From: Aselliscus stoliczkanus
Lineage: Eukaryota > Chordata > Mammalia > Chiroptera > Hipposideridae
DNA length: 64,000 bases
Reading direction: 5' to 3'
Assembly (NCBI GenBank): GCA_033961575.1
Contig: CM066727.1
Span: 85,558,501-85,622,500, forward strand
Numbering within the stretch: position 1 is the stretch's first letter; each line of letters starts with the position of its first letter. A program made the position numbers and the translations under genes. Positions 36,112 to 48,182 of this stretch are shown here, one piece after another. The notes under the pieces are model-generated. The model saw nothing but the letters and a program-made list of their open reading frames with translations. It ran no database searches and was not told the DNA's origin.

Positions 36112-38946
36112 TAGTAAACATCAATGGAAGCACATTGTTAAAACAACAAACAACATTTATTAATTTACCTTCATCCTCTCGATTTAGATGGCTAAATTCA
36201 ACTCCTAGGAACTATGGTCTATCAACAAATGGGTCTGAGTTTCAGAATCAGAAAACAAACTTTGAGTTCTGCTCCTGCCTTTGACCAGCTCTGTGATGAT
36301 GACATAGATGATGCCATATCCATTGGTTACCTGAACCTGGAGTTCTACATTTGTTAAAAAAAAAAAAAGAGAGAGAAAGAGAGAAAGTGAGAGAGAAGAT
36401 AATACACATTCCATACTGTTTTTATGAGAACTAAATTAATTAATAAGGGGAAAAACATATAGAATGTTCTTTTCTATGCTTTTTACATAGCAGACACTCA
36501 AAAGAAATCCCCAAGCTGTCTGCCCTTCTATAAAATTGCATGCGAGCTATAAACACAGTGTTTACATCAACTCCTGTCACCTCAATCATCAGCATTATTT
36601 ATCAGTATATTCTTATTGAGCATATTCTTATTGTCAACATTTTGCTTTATTTAGCACTCAAATTAAGGTAGAGTAAAAAGTTACCAGCAGATGAATATTG
36701 AAAATTATTTCTGGTATTACCAATATGTATGGAATTGACCTATACCAGTTAATATCAATGTATATTTAGTGGGAGAATTTAATATGTATAAGAGAAAATA
36801 ATAAACATTTTAATAAGCCCTGAGAATGTCCTATTAATTTTATAACAATCTTGTTTTTTAAGGAGAGTTGACTCTGATAGTAACCATGTCTCTTTCTCTA
36901 TTAATTTATAAAGTAAGTTACTAATACCTATATTTGCCATGGTTCAGAAAATTCCAATGACATAGACAAGTATACTTACTCCCATGTTGCTGATGAAATT
37001 TGACAATAATTTAAGTAGCTCCTCCAGGTCATTAAATATGTAAATGACAAGATCTGGAAAATTCCAGAATAGTCATTCCCTATTATAGAACCAGCCCTAA
37101 GTCTTACTCATGGGCCATAATGCTTCAGTGTTATTCCCACATTTTCCAAATGTTTCTATCCTCAAATACATGGAGACAGTTTCATGAAATGAGATAAGCA
37201 CAAACCAGATTCAAATAGTAAATTAACCCAGGTCATAGTTTGGCTTGTGAAGAGCTGAGAACTGCCTGCCAATCTAAAGTGCATATCTTATGGGTTCATA
37301 AATATCATATTCGCATGTTTATTTATTCCTGTTCTGTACAGAGCATCCTAGAAAAATCACCCACTTACAAACAGTTATTGGTAATAAGAATGGACATGGG
37401 AAGTCACAGAGACTTGAAGAAAAACAGATGTTTCTGTTTTCGTTTTGTTTTTTTTCCTACCACCAACATACTGAAAAAAAACAAAAAACAGAAAATCATG
37501 CTTTTGAGTGTACTTTCCCCCAAAAAAGCAAAAGTGAAAAAAGACTACATTTCCCCTGTAAATGGATTAAAAAACACCAAGAATCAAAAACTACTCCCAA
37601 AATAATCACACCCGACCAAACCAGAAACTTGTCATCTGGTCTGAAACTAGTCGCGAAATTTGGAAGTACAGAGCTGGTTTCTGTTACTGGATTTTGGATT
37701 GGAAAAAAAAGCTGAAAGGATTTTGGAGATATATTACTGAGGAGAACTCTAAAATTTTATTCCCCAATTAAAGAAGCTTTTAAATTCTTGAAAACTTTTT
37801 AACTTTTGAAAATGTAAGTTAATTCAAATATTAGAATTATGATTTTAAATGAATATATGGCCAGTTATAGATTGAAGAGTCATGCTTATTAATATAAAGT
37901 TTAAAATTAGCTGTGAAGAGATAATGCAAATTGCTTTCCAATTTGGATATTTTGTCCAAGTTCCTTTGATTGTTTGTTCATTCTTTCAACGTGGCTAATG
38001 TAATTCCAGTGACAGAACTCAAGCTACATAACACTTCTTTTGGGCTGAGAACTATATTTCAATTGCCAGGTCACTTGTAATCCAAAATGCCAGTCACAAA
38101 AATATTTTGTCAATTAAAACATTAATATGTAAGTTTTCCTAGTTCTTAAAACTAATTAATATGACAAAGACTTCACTGAAGGAAGACATATTATATAGAA
38201 ACTACTCCTTTGTAAATAAGACTGTTTCTAGAGGGTCTACAGCGACACATGCAGGTCTTTTACTTGGAAAGACCATAGTACAGCTTGATAATATTTATAT
38301 TATTTTTCTTCTTTGTCCTCAATAAAGCTGGCTTGACTCTCAAATGAGTTCATGTACATGATCAAATATCTTCTTATAAGTAAAAAACAAATAACTGAGC
38401 ATTATTTTATCCAGTCTCTTCGACCCTCATTTTGTACTGTATTTCAAGTTAATTCCAAGAGTACAGTAATCTTCCTAAAAGCACCACTATGGCTATATTA
38501 TCTGCCTAAGCACTTACAGTGTTTCCTTCCAGATCATAGTAGAATCTTCCTTCTTAACTTTCAAAGCACTCCACAGAAATCCCAGTAGGATTTTTCCACA
38601 ACTGTCTGGTTTTTGTAAGTCTGGATTGGACCCTCCTCTTCTCCTGAATGTCTCTTCATTTTTCCCAACACCATAATTTCCTGGTGCCATTTCCCTTTGG
38701 GATAGCCTATCCCATTCCTGCTCAACTTATTGATATCTTAGCTTTACTAGTAATGCCACTTTTTCTCAAAAACTATTCTTATATCAAACCAGGTTATAAA
38801 AAGAATAAAACTTCATTATGAAACACTCAGAAAATAAATGAACATAAAAATAAAAATTTTCAATTCTATTTTCAAGACATACAGTTAACATTTTGATGTA
38901 GTATTCTTGGCAGACTTTTTTTATTTTGTTGTGGTATACACTTTAA
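36112..38946. other. Intergenic, nothing assignable
   Basis: Mostly AT-rich. A possible MIR remnant lies near 36225-36330 and a GA simple repeat at about 36370-36400. A 121-codon open frame at 37240-37605 is A-rich, lysine-heavy and overlaps a second frame; I do not regard it as a gene. Confidence 0.5.
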
Positions 38947-38960
38947 AAATGATATCATGC

Positions 38961-39061
38961 GGGCCGGGCGAGTGGTGCAGTGGTTAAGCACTGGCTTGGG
39001 AAGCCAGCGGCCCTGGTTCAGGTCCCACATATGAGGGCAGTGACACTGCCCTCAAAAAAAA
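38961..39061 (+). mobile_element. tRNA-derived SINE, short form, ~13-bp target duplication
   Basis: GGGCCGGGCGAGTGGTGCAG to GTGACACTGCCCTC and poly(A). Flanked by AATGATATCATGC on the left and AATGGTATCATGC on the right (one mismatch). Confidence 0.9.
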
Positions 39062-39168
39062 AAATGGTATCATGCTATCCATAATATTCCATAAGCTATA
39101 TTTTTATTAGTGAATGCAATATAGACATGCATATATACATATATTTAATTTCATTCCTTATTATTTCT

Positions 39169-39500
39169 CTAAAGGTGTATATCACTCATCTTTGTGTACT
39201 TTGTGCACCCCAGAGTTTGACATGCTATCACAAAGGGCAGTATATTCTGTGCCATTGAGTTGACTCTGACCCCTGTTGACCCTACGAGTGAGTGATATCT
39301 ACCATGTCTTGTCCTGACAGCCCTGCTTAGTTCCTGTAGACTCATGCCTATGGTTTCTTTTATGGAGTCAGTCCATCTCATGTGTGATCTTCCTCTATTT
39401 TCTGCTGCCTTTTAGTTTTCTCAGCATTATTATCTTTTCAAAAGAACCCTGCATGATGTGCCGGAGAGCAATGTACGATCAGTAATAGATTTTGGTTTTG
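39169..39500 (-). mobile_element. RTE-clade-like LINE 3' remnant
   Basis: On the minus strand a short frame reads MRWTDSIKETIGMSLQELSR and continues to a VGSTGVRVNSMAQ end. This resembles the C-terminal tail of RTE/BovB-type ORFs (RWxDxIxxxxxMSLxxL ... HGVTxSRT). It also carries the characteristic GGGTCAGAGTCAACTCAATG-type DNA ending. The upstream part contains stops. The assignment rests on memory of the family; an L1-related origin is not excluded. Confidence 0.5.
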
Positions 39501-39671
39501 CAACTCTTGTCTATTAAAAATGATCAGAATAGAAACAAACTCACGAATGGTGAGTGACTTTTCAATTAAATTTTATATAACATTTTGTTTCATATCATAA
39601 AAACCATAAAGAAATTTGTCACCTACACAATGTATTTAATGGCATTTATATTTATTATCATATAAGTAATA

Positions 39672-39833
39672 TACAGTAATACCTTGGTTTGCTAGTATAA
39701 TTCGTTCCAGAAACAAACTACTTGTATTGCAAGACATTGCTTGTTTACCAAGTTAAAATGTATTAGAAATGTTTGCTTGTCCTGTGGAACACTCGCAAAC
39801 CAAGTTACTTGCAATCCAAGGTTTTATTGTACT
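39672..39833. mobile_element. MITE with imperfect terminal inverted repeats
   Basis: The left end CAGTAATACCTTGGTTTGCT and the reverse of the right end, ACAATAAAACCTTGGATTGC, pair over ~25 bases. The ~160-bp unit has no coding capacity. It resembles a known mammalian DNA-transposon MITE with 'accttggattgcgag' ends, whose exact name I cannot give. Confidence 0.7.
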
Positions 39834-39899
39834 TTGTTCAAATAAATGGAATCAGAAAAGGCTCTAAAAAGGAAGTTGGTTCTATTAAGAGATAAGTTT

Positions 39900-40720
39900 C
39901 TCTAAAACAAATTAGAATTAGGCTCCTTGTTACTCCTGGATGGGGTGGGAGTTCCATCTCCCCCTAGGTCTCCATTGATACTGCCTTGGATGGGAGGCAG
40001 AGGAATTCCTTCTTTGCTGCTTCCCATTTGTCCTCCACTGATACCGTGGAATGATGTCTCATTGCCCCTGGGCCTTGGTGAAAGTCCTCCACTGACATCA
40101 CTTCAGCAGGGGGAAGAAGGGATATGTCAATTCTGACAGACAAGGTTGGATACCCTGGATCTTCAACCATCCCCACATACACTTTGGGTAGGGGTGGCTG
40201 TATCATTACCACCTGTCAGAGATGACAGTCCCAGCTTCATACTTGACCTTTGCTGACACCATCCTGGCAGGGGAGTTGGAGTACCTCATTGCAATCTGAC
40301 TTGAGTGGCAATGTAGTTTACCCACTTACACTTTATTGGCATGAGTGGGTGTGAGGCCACAATTTTTTCCGTGGTATTTAGCTGTAGTTCAGTGGATATT
40401 GTCTAAAAGTTTTCTTGCTAGTCTGCGTATTTCTTGGTCCTTTGGCTAGAGAGAAGAGGCTTTTGTTGGGGCTTTTTGCTGTCTGCACCTGTTGGTGGGT
40501 CTGGATTGCCAGCTTCTCTGTTTCTAAGTCTGGGAGATATGAGACTCTGAGACAATCCAGAGAATGCATCTCTGTGTTAATCATTGGGCCATGAGTTTCC
40601 TAGCCAGTCTTCTCTCCTCTTCTCAGAGCTCATTTTGTATATAATGGGTGTGACTTTTAGTTGTCCTTAGAGGGAGAAATAGGGAAAGCTATGCCTACAC
40701 CTTCTTCTCGGAAGCACAGT
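39900..40720 (-). mobile_element. Possible L1 5'-UTR fragment
   Basis: A GC-richer block that ends in TACACCTTCTTCTCGGAAGC. This resembles the antisense of the first bases of old L1 5' UTRs, and the text upstream is of similar style. Support is only by general resemblance. Confidence 0.4.
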
Positions 40721-41918
40721 CCTATGGTGTGATTTTTAAATGGGGCTGTTTCAAAGGCCTAAATGAAAAGATTCACATTATTAGTGATTTTACAACTCCC
40801 TGTTAGCCTCAAGTTAGAACTACTATTGAAGAACCTTCATGATAAAAAACTATTGGAAACCTGCACACAGAAAATACTATTAAACAGCATTCTTATGACT
40901 AAAGTCATGCTAACATATGTAGTAACCCCATATGTTAGTTCATTTCTAATTACTTAAAGTTTATTTGAAAAACAAAACACTGTTGGCAGACTACTACAAA
41001 GTGGTCATTCTCTCTCATCTCCTTGATGGGAAAAAAGAAAACTGTATGATGAGAAATGCCTTTGCCTCATGGGCCTGAACTAAGTGACTTTTCCCAGAGT
41101 TTCTTCAGTTTCTGATTAGCATTATCATCTGACTATGTCAACCTCGTTATCAAGGTGGAAATCATCTAGAGGATTGCCTTTGGGAAATCAAGATGCTAAG
41201 CAGTGCACTGAGACTCATAAAGAATAACTTGCATTCCAGATAAGAAAATAATTTTAATGTATGTTATTTTCACTTAAGAGGTTATCACATCATAAAAAAT
41301 AAAAAAAAATAGATCTTGAAAACCAAATGAGAATTCGTCACAAAAATAAAAGTGTTCTGAATGGTGAAAAAGCAGTTCATTGTATAGGTTCTGGTATTCC
41401 TTATAAGAAGTTTGAAAACACAATCTATCCGAAGGTCATATTTGTGTTGTAGTCGAGGCCAAGATTGTGAATGAGAAAAGCTGTAGAATCAATTCTATGG
41501 TTGTTTCTAGTTATCTTGATTTTAACTTTTTATAAGCATGATCTTGAATTTAACATCAATTGGGGTATGCAGTATACTACACATAAAAATGCACTGACAT
41601 GCTAAAGAGGAAGCTAAGAGTAGAAATGGGAATGGGTAGTATTAAAAGAGCTCAAATATTTTCTAAAAGTATAACTTGGAATGTAACTTTTGGTGAAGTT
41701 GTATATGTTTTGGTGATATACAGCTTCAACAATGCATAAGGAAATTCTCATGTTTTTCACCATCTATTTGCAGTCACATATCTAATGGTGAGAAAAATTC
41801 TGCTTTTATATTTTCACATTAATTGATTTGTGCCCTTCTTTTGCAGTACTTTGACATTTCAGGGTCACTATAAGTGGTAACTTAAGCAGAATTTAAGTAA
41901 TGGTCTTTAATAATTTTT
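40721..41918. other. Intergenic, nothing assignable
   Basis: AT-rich, no named repeat or gene seen. Confidence 0.5.
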
Positions 41919-42051
41919 GGCTGGCCGAGTGGTTCAGCTGCTTAAGAGGTTGCTCAAGAGTGTGAGCTCTGAGCAACCAGGTTGCCGGTTGGATTCCAGG
42001 CCCGAGCTGAGCAGCCTCTGAGCTGCCAACAGGTGGCAGGATGGCTCAGCT

Positions 42052-42096
<45 letters not shown>

Positions 42097-42099
42097 AAT
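41919..42099 (+). mobile_element. tRNA-derived SINE, third variant, with (AAAT)n tail
   Basis: GGCTGGCCGAGTGGTTCAGC head, then a B-box-like GGTTGCCGGTTGGATTCCAG region and CAACAGGTGGCAGGATGGCT, followed by ~11 AAAT units as the tail. It is related to the reverse copy at 4262-4640, which contains the complementary body. Confidence 0.82.
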
Positions 42100-43822
42100 A
42101 ACTTTTATTAAAATATAATTAACCTACAATATTATATTAGTTTCAGTGGTATACCACAGTTATTCAACATTTATATACTTAAAGAAGTGATCACCACACT
42201 AAGTGCAGAAAGCATCTGACACCATACCATGCTATCACAATATTACTGACTATATTCTCTATGCTGTACATTACATCCCCATGACGTATTTGTCTTATAC
42301 CTGGAAATTTGAACCTCTTACTCCCTTCACATTTTTCCCCCTTTGAAAATTTTCCAGTTACAGTTGACATTCAGTATTATTTTATATTAATTTCAAGTGT
42401 ACAGCATAGCAGTTAGACATTTATATAATTTTATAGTAAGTGTCCCATGAGGCCCAGTGGCACAGTCTCCTTGGTCATCTGAGCTGAGTCCTCCAGGTGT
42501 GCCCCTTGTGTGGGTTGTATGTGCCCTCCTGTTGTAGTTGAGCCTTGGTTTCTGTTTGTATGTCAACTGGAAGGACTGACCCTTGGGCTGATAGGTTGTG
42601 AGGACTGGCTGTGACTACAGTGGAGGAGCTGTGGTGCAGGGCCTGACCCCACAGAGCAGAATTCACTTTAGTAGGGCTCTGGTAACTGCCAGTTCTGCCC
42701 TTTGGGTGTGTCATCCTTGGAGGCAGCCAGATGATGCTCCGGCTCAGTCCAAAGCTGGCCATTGGGCATGCCAACCCTGGACCTCCTGGGAGTGGACCCA
42801 CTGCAAGCCAATTTCAATTGCAGCCTGTGCCCTTCCTGGGGCCACTGGGAATGAGCCACAAAGCAATCTGCAGATGGCTGCTACCTGTGCTGTGCTTGAA
42901 GGTGTTTTGAGAGTCCAAACCAAGAACCAAAACCAGCTGTTGCTAGTTCCAGATTTAGGACTGCTCAGCAAAGATGTAGGGGAAATGCTGAAGCCAGATA
43001 CTGCTGGTTTGTGTTTTGTGAACCTTTGATAGTTTTTAGGAAAGTCTGCAGCATGAGCCAGCATGGTTTTTGTCTGGAAAACCCATTGGCAGAAGCTTGG
43101 GTGTGCCTGAAAGTTGGGTGGGAGGGGTCTCAGAATCACCAAAGTGGGGAGAACATACGGTGTTATCTACATTGATGGAGACTCAAATATGGTAGCCACC
43201 TGCATATGCATGCTGGGAAGAAGGCAGGCTCAACAAAGAAACAATGACTTCCGCTAGCACTTTCATCCAGGAGAAAGTTCTCCTGGGACCGGACAATACA
43301 GTTCCTCCCTGTATGAGGGCAAAGTCCCTGGTGCCTTTCAAGCTGCTGCCCCAGCACTGGGGCTCAGAGCGAATGTATCCATCAGTGGCTAAGTCCATGT
43401 GTCAGCCCCTTAACAGGAGCGTCTGTGAGTGCAGCCACCCTCTGGTTCACTCAGCCACAAATGCTGCTGGTTTTCACAACCAGAAGTTGTGTCTACTTCT
43501 AACCCCAGCAATGACACCCTGGGCTGGAGAGCCTGGTGTGCGACTGGGACCCTTTGCTCCTCTGGGAGGACCTCTGCAACCATGATATTCCTCTTGTTTT
43601 TAATGGTCTTGCGTGGGTATGGGACTAGCCTGGTCTGAGTCCCTGCTCCTCTTACAAGTCTCTAAGTGGGTTTTTCTGCATATCCTTAGTTGTAGGGCTT
43701 CAGTTCAGTTAGACTTCAGGTGACTGTCAGTGATGGTTGTTCTGTAGTTTAGTTGTAATTTTGATGTGGTTGTGAGAGGATGTAAGCACAGCATTTACCT
43801 ATTCCACCATCTTGACCTGCAA
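42100..43822 (-). mobile_element. Rearranged L1: 3' ends joined to a 5' UTR
   Basis: 42100-42330 and 42340-42430 are both antisense L1 3' termini (TTATTAAAATATAATTAACC; CAGTTACAGTTGACATTCAG). From ~42435 to 43822 the sequence is antisense L1 5' UTR, ending in CTATTCCACCATCTTGACCT, the start of an L1. The two ORFs that should lie between are absent, so this is an internally deleted or composite copy. The 143-codon open frame at 42598-43029 lies within the UTR and is not a gene. Confidence 0.65.
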
Positions 43823-44118
43823 TTGTTTTTGATAATGTTGACATCCTACAAACCTAAACAAATATAAAGGTTCCCAGTTTACATACTAACTCGCTGAGGA
43901 GCTGTCACCACCTAATGACTTCATTAGCTTAATAAACAGCATTATCAAGTTTCTTTTAGTAATGCCTCACTGTGAATTCTTTCCCATGTCTTGGTTACCT
44001 GGAGAGCCCTTAGTAGCATCAAATATTGCCTACTGCCTGAAGCCTTTTCTAATATATTCAAATAAAGTTTACTGTTCTGTCCTCAGTATGCTCATGATTT
44101 CTTACATATATTTAGATA

Positions 44119-44243
44119 AATGGTTCTCAACTGGAGGTGATTTTGTCCCCCAAGAAACATTAGACATATTGGTTGCTACACTAAGGGGTGTTATTGGAAC
44201 CTAGCCGGTAGTGACCAGACATGCTGCTAAACGTTTTACAACT
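44119..44243 (+). mobile_element. MER5-type hAT fragment
   Basis: TGGTTCTCAACTGGAGGTGA, then TGACCAGACATGCTGCTAAA, matches the MER5/Charlie consensus as I know it. It is truncated on the right where L1 sequence begins. Confidence 0.75.
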
Positions 44244-44259
44244 CACAAAAAACTCCAGA

Positions 44260-44740
44260 AAACATACAAACTACAAGACTGAATCATGAAGAAATTGAAA
44301 ATATGAATAGACCAATAATGAATAAGGAGATTGAATCAGTAATCAAATAGTTTCCAATAAAGGAAAGTCTAGGACCAAATGGTTTCACTGGTGAAGTCTA
44401 TTAAACATATAAGAATTATCACCAATCTGTCTCAAACTCTTCCAAAAAAAATTGAAGAGTAAGAAACACTTCCGAGCTCATTTTATGAAGACAGCATTAC
44501 AATGACACTAAGCAAGATAAGGAAATAAATCTACAGGCCAAAATTCTTGATGAATATGGATACAAAAAAATCTCAACAAAGTACTAGCAAACCAAATTCA
44601 GTAACACATTAAAATGATCATGTACCATGATCAAATGATTCATCCCTGGGATGAAAGAAAGTTTTAACATAGTAAATCAACAAATGTGATATATCACATT
44701 AACAGAATGAAAGATAAAAATCATATAATAATTTCATCCT
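44260..44740 (+). mobile_element. L1 ORF2 fragment (reverse transcriptase region)
   Basis: TAGGACCAAATGGTTTCACT (coding GPNGFTGE-like), ATTCATCCCTGGGATGAAAG and GATATATCACATTAACAGAA are the classic L1 ORF2 RT segments in sense orientation. Many stops and indels. Confidence 0.85.
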
Positions 44741-45109
44741 TAAAATATCTGATAGTTATCTATATCAAAGATCATCATTTGAGGGGCATAATGGCTCACT
44801 AATTAACTTAAATATTATACATTTCATTGCAATTAACTAGGACATATTCATTTAAAACTAAATTATAATCAATTCATCAAATTAAACTAAATGAATGAAT
44901 GCTATGTTGAATGAATGATTCCTTAAACCTGATCTAATATTCAGCTCTTTGGAATTATCCTAATTAATTTTTTATCTTTATATTATTGTCATTTATCTAC
45001 TTGTTTATCTACTAAAAACTCACCAAAGGCAAGAATTAGATCTTATTCAGCTTTCTATATCCACTGAGTTACTTAACTAAGTACCTTCTTGAACATTATT
45101 ATTATTATC

Positions 45110-45246
45110 ATTATTTTATTTATTTATTTGTTTATTTACTTATTTATTTATTGAGGGCAGTGTCACCGGCTCGCTTATGTGGGACCCAACCCAGGGCTGC
45201 TGGCTTCCCAAGCCAGTGTTCAACCACCGCACCACTCGACCGGCCC
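45110..45246 (-). mobile_element. tRNA-derived SINE, short form, reverse
   Basis: A (TTTA)n tail is followed by TTGAGGGCAGTGTCACCGGC and ends CACCACTCGACCGGCCC. ATTATTATTAT-type sequence lies on both sides as the probable target duplication. Confidence 0.87.
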
Positions 45247-47048
45247 GATTATTATTATTATTAGTGAAATTTAATGTAATTGGATTAGGGCTTACTTTCA
45301 TGATAAAATTAAAGTTTGACAGAAATGGGTTGAATTTCAACATATTTTGCTTTTTCACTTTAATTTATCGGTGTTTTCTAAATATTCTACAATAACCTTG
45401 AATAATTTGGTAATAGAAGAGGAATAAAATATCATAACATTTGGTTAGGAGTAAAAAAGGAGAAAATATAGCATTCACCAAATGAACATTCTTAACAACC
45501 AAATTAGCTAAAATTTTGGGCAGGAAATGACTAGAAAGAGCTTTTATTTCTTATTCTTTTTCTTCTGCTTCTTTTTGCCCCCTAGACTTCCCCTTAGAGA
45601 AAAGATTAAAAGAGTACATTGATTTAGAGCACTTATGAAAATAAATATTTCATAAACTCATATTAATACTTCCAATAATGTTGTCATTTTAGATAGACAC
45701 ACTGACCCCTCAAGATAATTTATGTTTAATTTTTTTTGGTGTTACCTTGATCACTCCTTAATTATATGATTAAATCCCTGAAATTACGATGTTAGGAAAG
45801 TTTAGTGAGTTACTAGGATTGATGACTTGGGGTTCATTTACAAAATGAGCAATGTGTTAACTATCAAACAAACATTAGTTTAAATGACTGTCAAATTATA
45901 GCTCCTTATTCTAGGCCTAGAGGCAACTGAGTTCTGCACTTCCCACACTGTGAGGAATCTTCTTTTGTATAATTAGTTCATCACTTTGAGTGGGCAGCAG
46001 TGCAGTTTTTGCACCTTTGCTCACTTCTTTCTCATATACACTCAAATCTAATCGTAATGCACAGCACTGAAGGGAAGTAATCATCTTTCACAAACCACCA
46101 TTATCTTTGCAAGGCTTATTTGATTAATAGTTGCTTGTCCTGTGTCAGGAAGGACTATCTGTGGCTTATCCTGGAAGTCACATATTCCTCACGCTCTTTA
46201 GAAGTAACTATGCTTTTTGATTCTTCTACAGTTGACACTGTGGAAAGCCATATATTCTAAAAGAGAATCTCAACAGGTTTTAAGCCTTTTAAGCCATTTT
46301 CTGGGGTAACTCCATTTGGTGGTTTCTTTAGCTTCAGAGAAAGTCCAATGCAGAAAATCCCAGCCTTGATGCTGACATTACAAATGACCTTCCCTGGGTT
46401 TTCTGTGTGACAGTGCGTGTAACGGAATGATGCAATGGTCACTTTGGTCATTTTAAGAGCCTGGAATATCCCTGGGGAGCTCTCAGAACAATCAGCCTCT
46501 CCTTCAGGAAATGAGAGGAAGTGCCAACCCAGTGGAAATATATTTATTACCTGTTTGAAGAATGCTAAAATAACAAAACATCCTTCCTAACAAGTAACCC
46601 AGGGCTACACAAAGAAACTTGAGAATATTCTCACACAGGGCAGCGAATGCCATTCGGGTAAGTGCTAAGGAGTATTTTGTTAACAGCACTCTCCCAAAAA
46701 GAAGAAGGCAACGTGCTTGTATAAAATAAATTAAGCATCAGTGAAAAATAACCCAACTCATTGCAGGAAATCTGCTTGCAGCAGGCTTTGGTGCCAACCA
46801 GGTCACTGACTCCTGCGTCAAAGCGAAGGTTTTGTCACAATTCCACTGTGCTGGAAAGCCCTGTACTCACATTCAAAGAGCTAACAATAAAAGACCTGCC
46901 ATGGGAGCAGCTACTCCCCAAACCAGGGGACAGCGCAAGCTTCGTTTCTCAAGCCTGTGGGAAACCCAAGGACTGAAAAATTTGATCATTTCCTCTGCCT
47001 TCCAAGGCAGAGCTCTGCATCCTACCGACTGTGTGCTGGCCGGAGGGC

Positions 47049-47076
47049 GGGGGTGGGGGTGGGGGTGTGGGGGGGG
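47049..47076 (+). other. G-quadruplex motif
   Basis: Runs of 5, 5, 5 and 8 Gs separated by T, T and TGT satisfy the G3+N1-7 rule with very short loops. Confidence 0.85.
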
Positions 47077-48167
47077 AGACCTTCTCTTACCTCCGCTGTG
47101 CCTTCAGGGACAGATCAGGTGGGAGTACTTGGCCCTTCCTTTGATCTTTCTGAGTTACAATTTGGGTGATAACCTCTGCATTGGAAATCTCTGTCAATCC
47201 TTGAAAAAGGGGTTCTTCTCTTCCAATTTACTCTGCTGATGCTTTCTTGTGACATATGTGTTCTTTGTCGTCTTTTGAAAGTCTTCTTTCTTCCCCAGTA
47301 TATTTGAAGTAAAAGCATACATAAAAACAAATAGGGGGAAAGAATTCTGCCTCAAGACTAATGTAGAAATCTTGCCTGAGTTTCCATCCTGCCTTACCTG
47401 CCCTACAGACTTCAGACTCAAGGTCGTAATTTCAACACTACCCTAAATTTCCAGCTGCCCTGTGGATTTCAGACAGCTCCCACAATCATCATGAACTCCA
47501 CAGCATTGGCTAAATGGTTCCCCACAAGGATGTGAGTAACAGACCTTGAGCTCTGGAGGCCCCTTCAAGCAGCTTTGCTAGTCTAGGCCCCTTCACCCCT
47601 CAGTGCTAAAACACTTCTAGTTTGCAACATGACTCTGCATGGCATCCTGAGGTCTGGCTGCTGGAATGCCTGAAAGTGGAGCATCACTGCATTGCCATGC
47701 AACATGCTCTCCAGTTGGGCAGCACCACCTCCTTTCCAGGGCCGCTTTTTGTATCTACAGCAGGACAAGTCAGTGGGAGCAGAAAACACCACGGTACAGG
47801 TTTGTGACTGCAGATACTGGCCGCCGTGCTCTCTTCAGAGGAGAAGCCTGTGATGGTGAGCCTTACCTATGGGCTCTCAGAGGCTTTTTCCTGACTCAGG
47901 GCAGAATGCAGACAGGAGGACTCCTGGAAGCAGTTCTGGGGACTTGTCATTTGTGCCATAGTCCCAGATGGTGGGTAAGGAAGCTCTGAATGTGGAGAAT
48001 GAGATGTGGTTTGAAGAAAGAAAAGTTGGCAAATTTAGCCAAAAGAAGAACCTGTGGTCTCCACAGAGACACACTTCTGAAGCTGACTGGGTTGGTTGGA
48101 GACTGTCTGCAGGGTAACCTTGGGAGGCACATGCTGTAGGTGGCAAGATCACATGAAGGAAGGGGCC

Positions 48168-48182
48168 TGACTCACTGAGTCA
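48168..48182. promoter_or_regulatory. Palindromic pair of AP-1 sites
   Basis: TGACTCACTGAGTCA is a perfect palindrome around one C, made of two consensus AP-1 (TGASTCA) sites one base apart. Whether it is used is unknown; no promoter or gene is adjacent. Confidence 0.4.

Noticed and set aside
42598..43029. 143-codon frame, the longest in the window
   Set aside because: It lies in an antisense L1 5' UTR, overlaps frames on the other strand and has no recognisable domain.
46832..47239. 135-codon frame
   Set aside because: Runs through the G-quadruplex repeat as a glycine-rich stretch; competing frames overlap and no homology is recognised.
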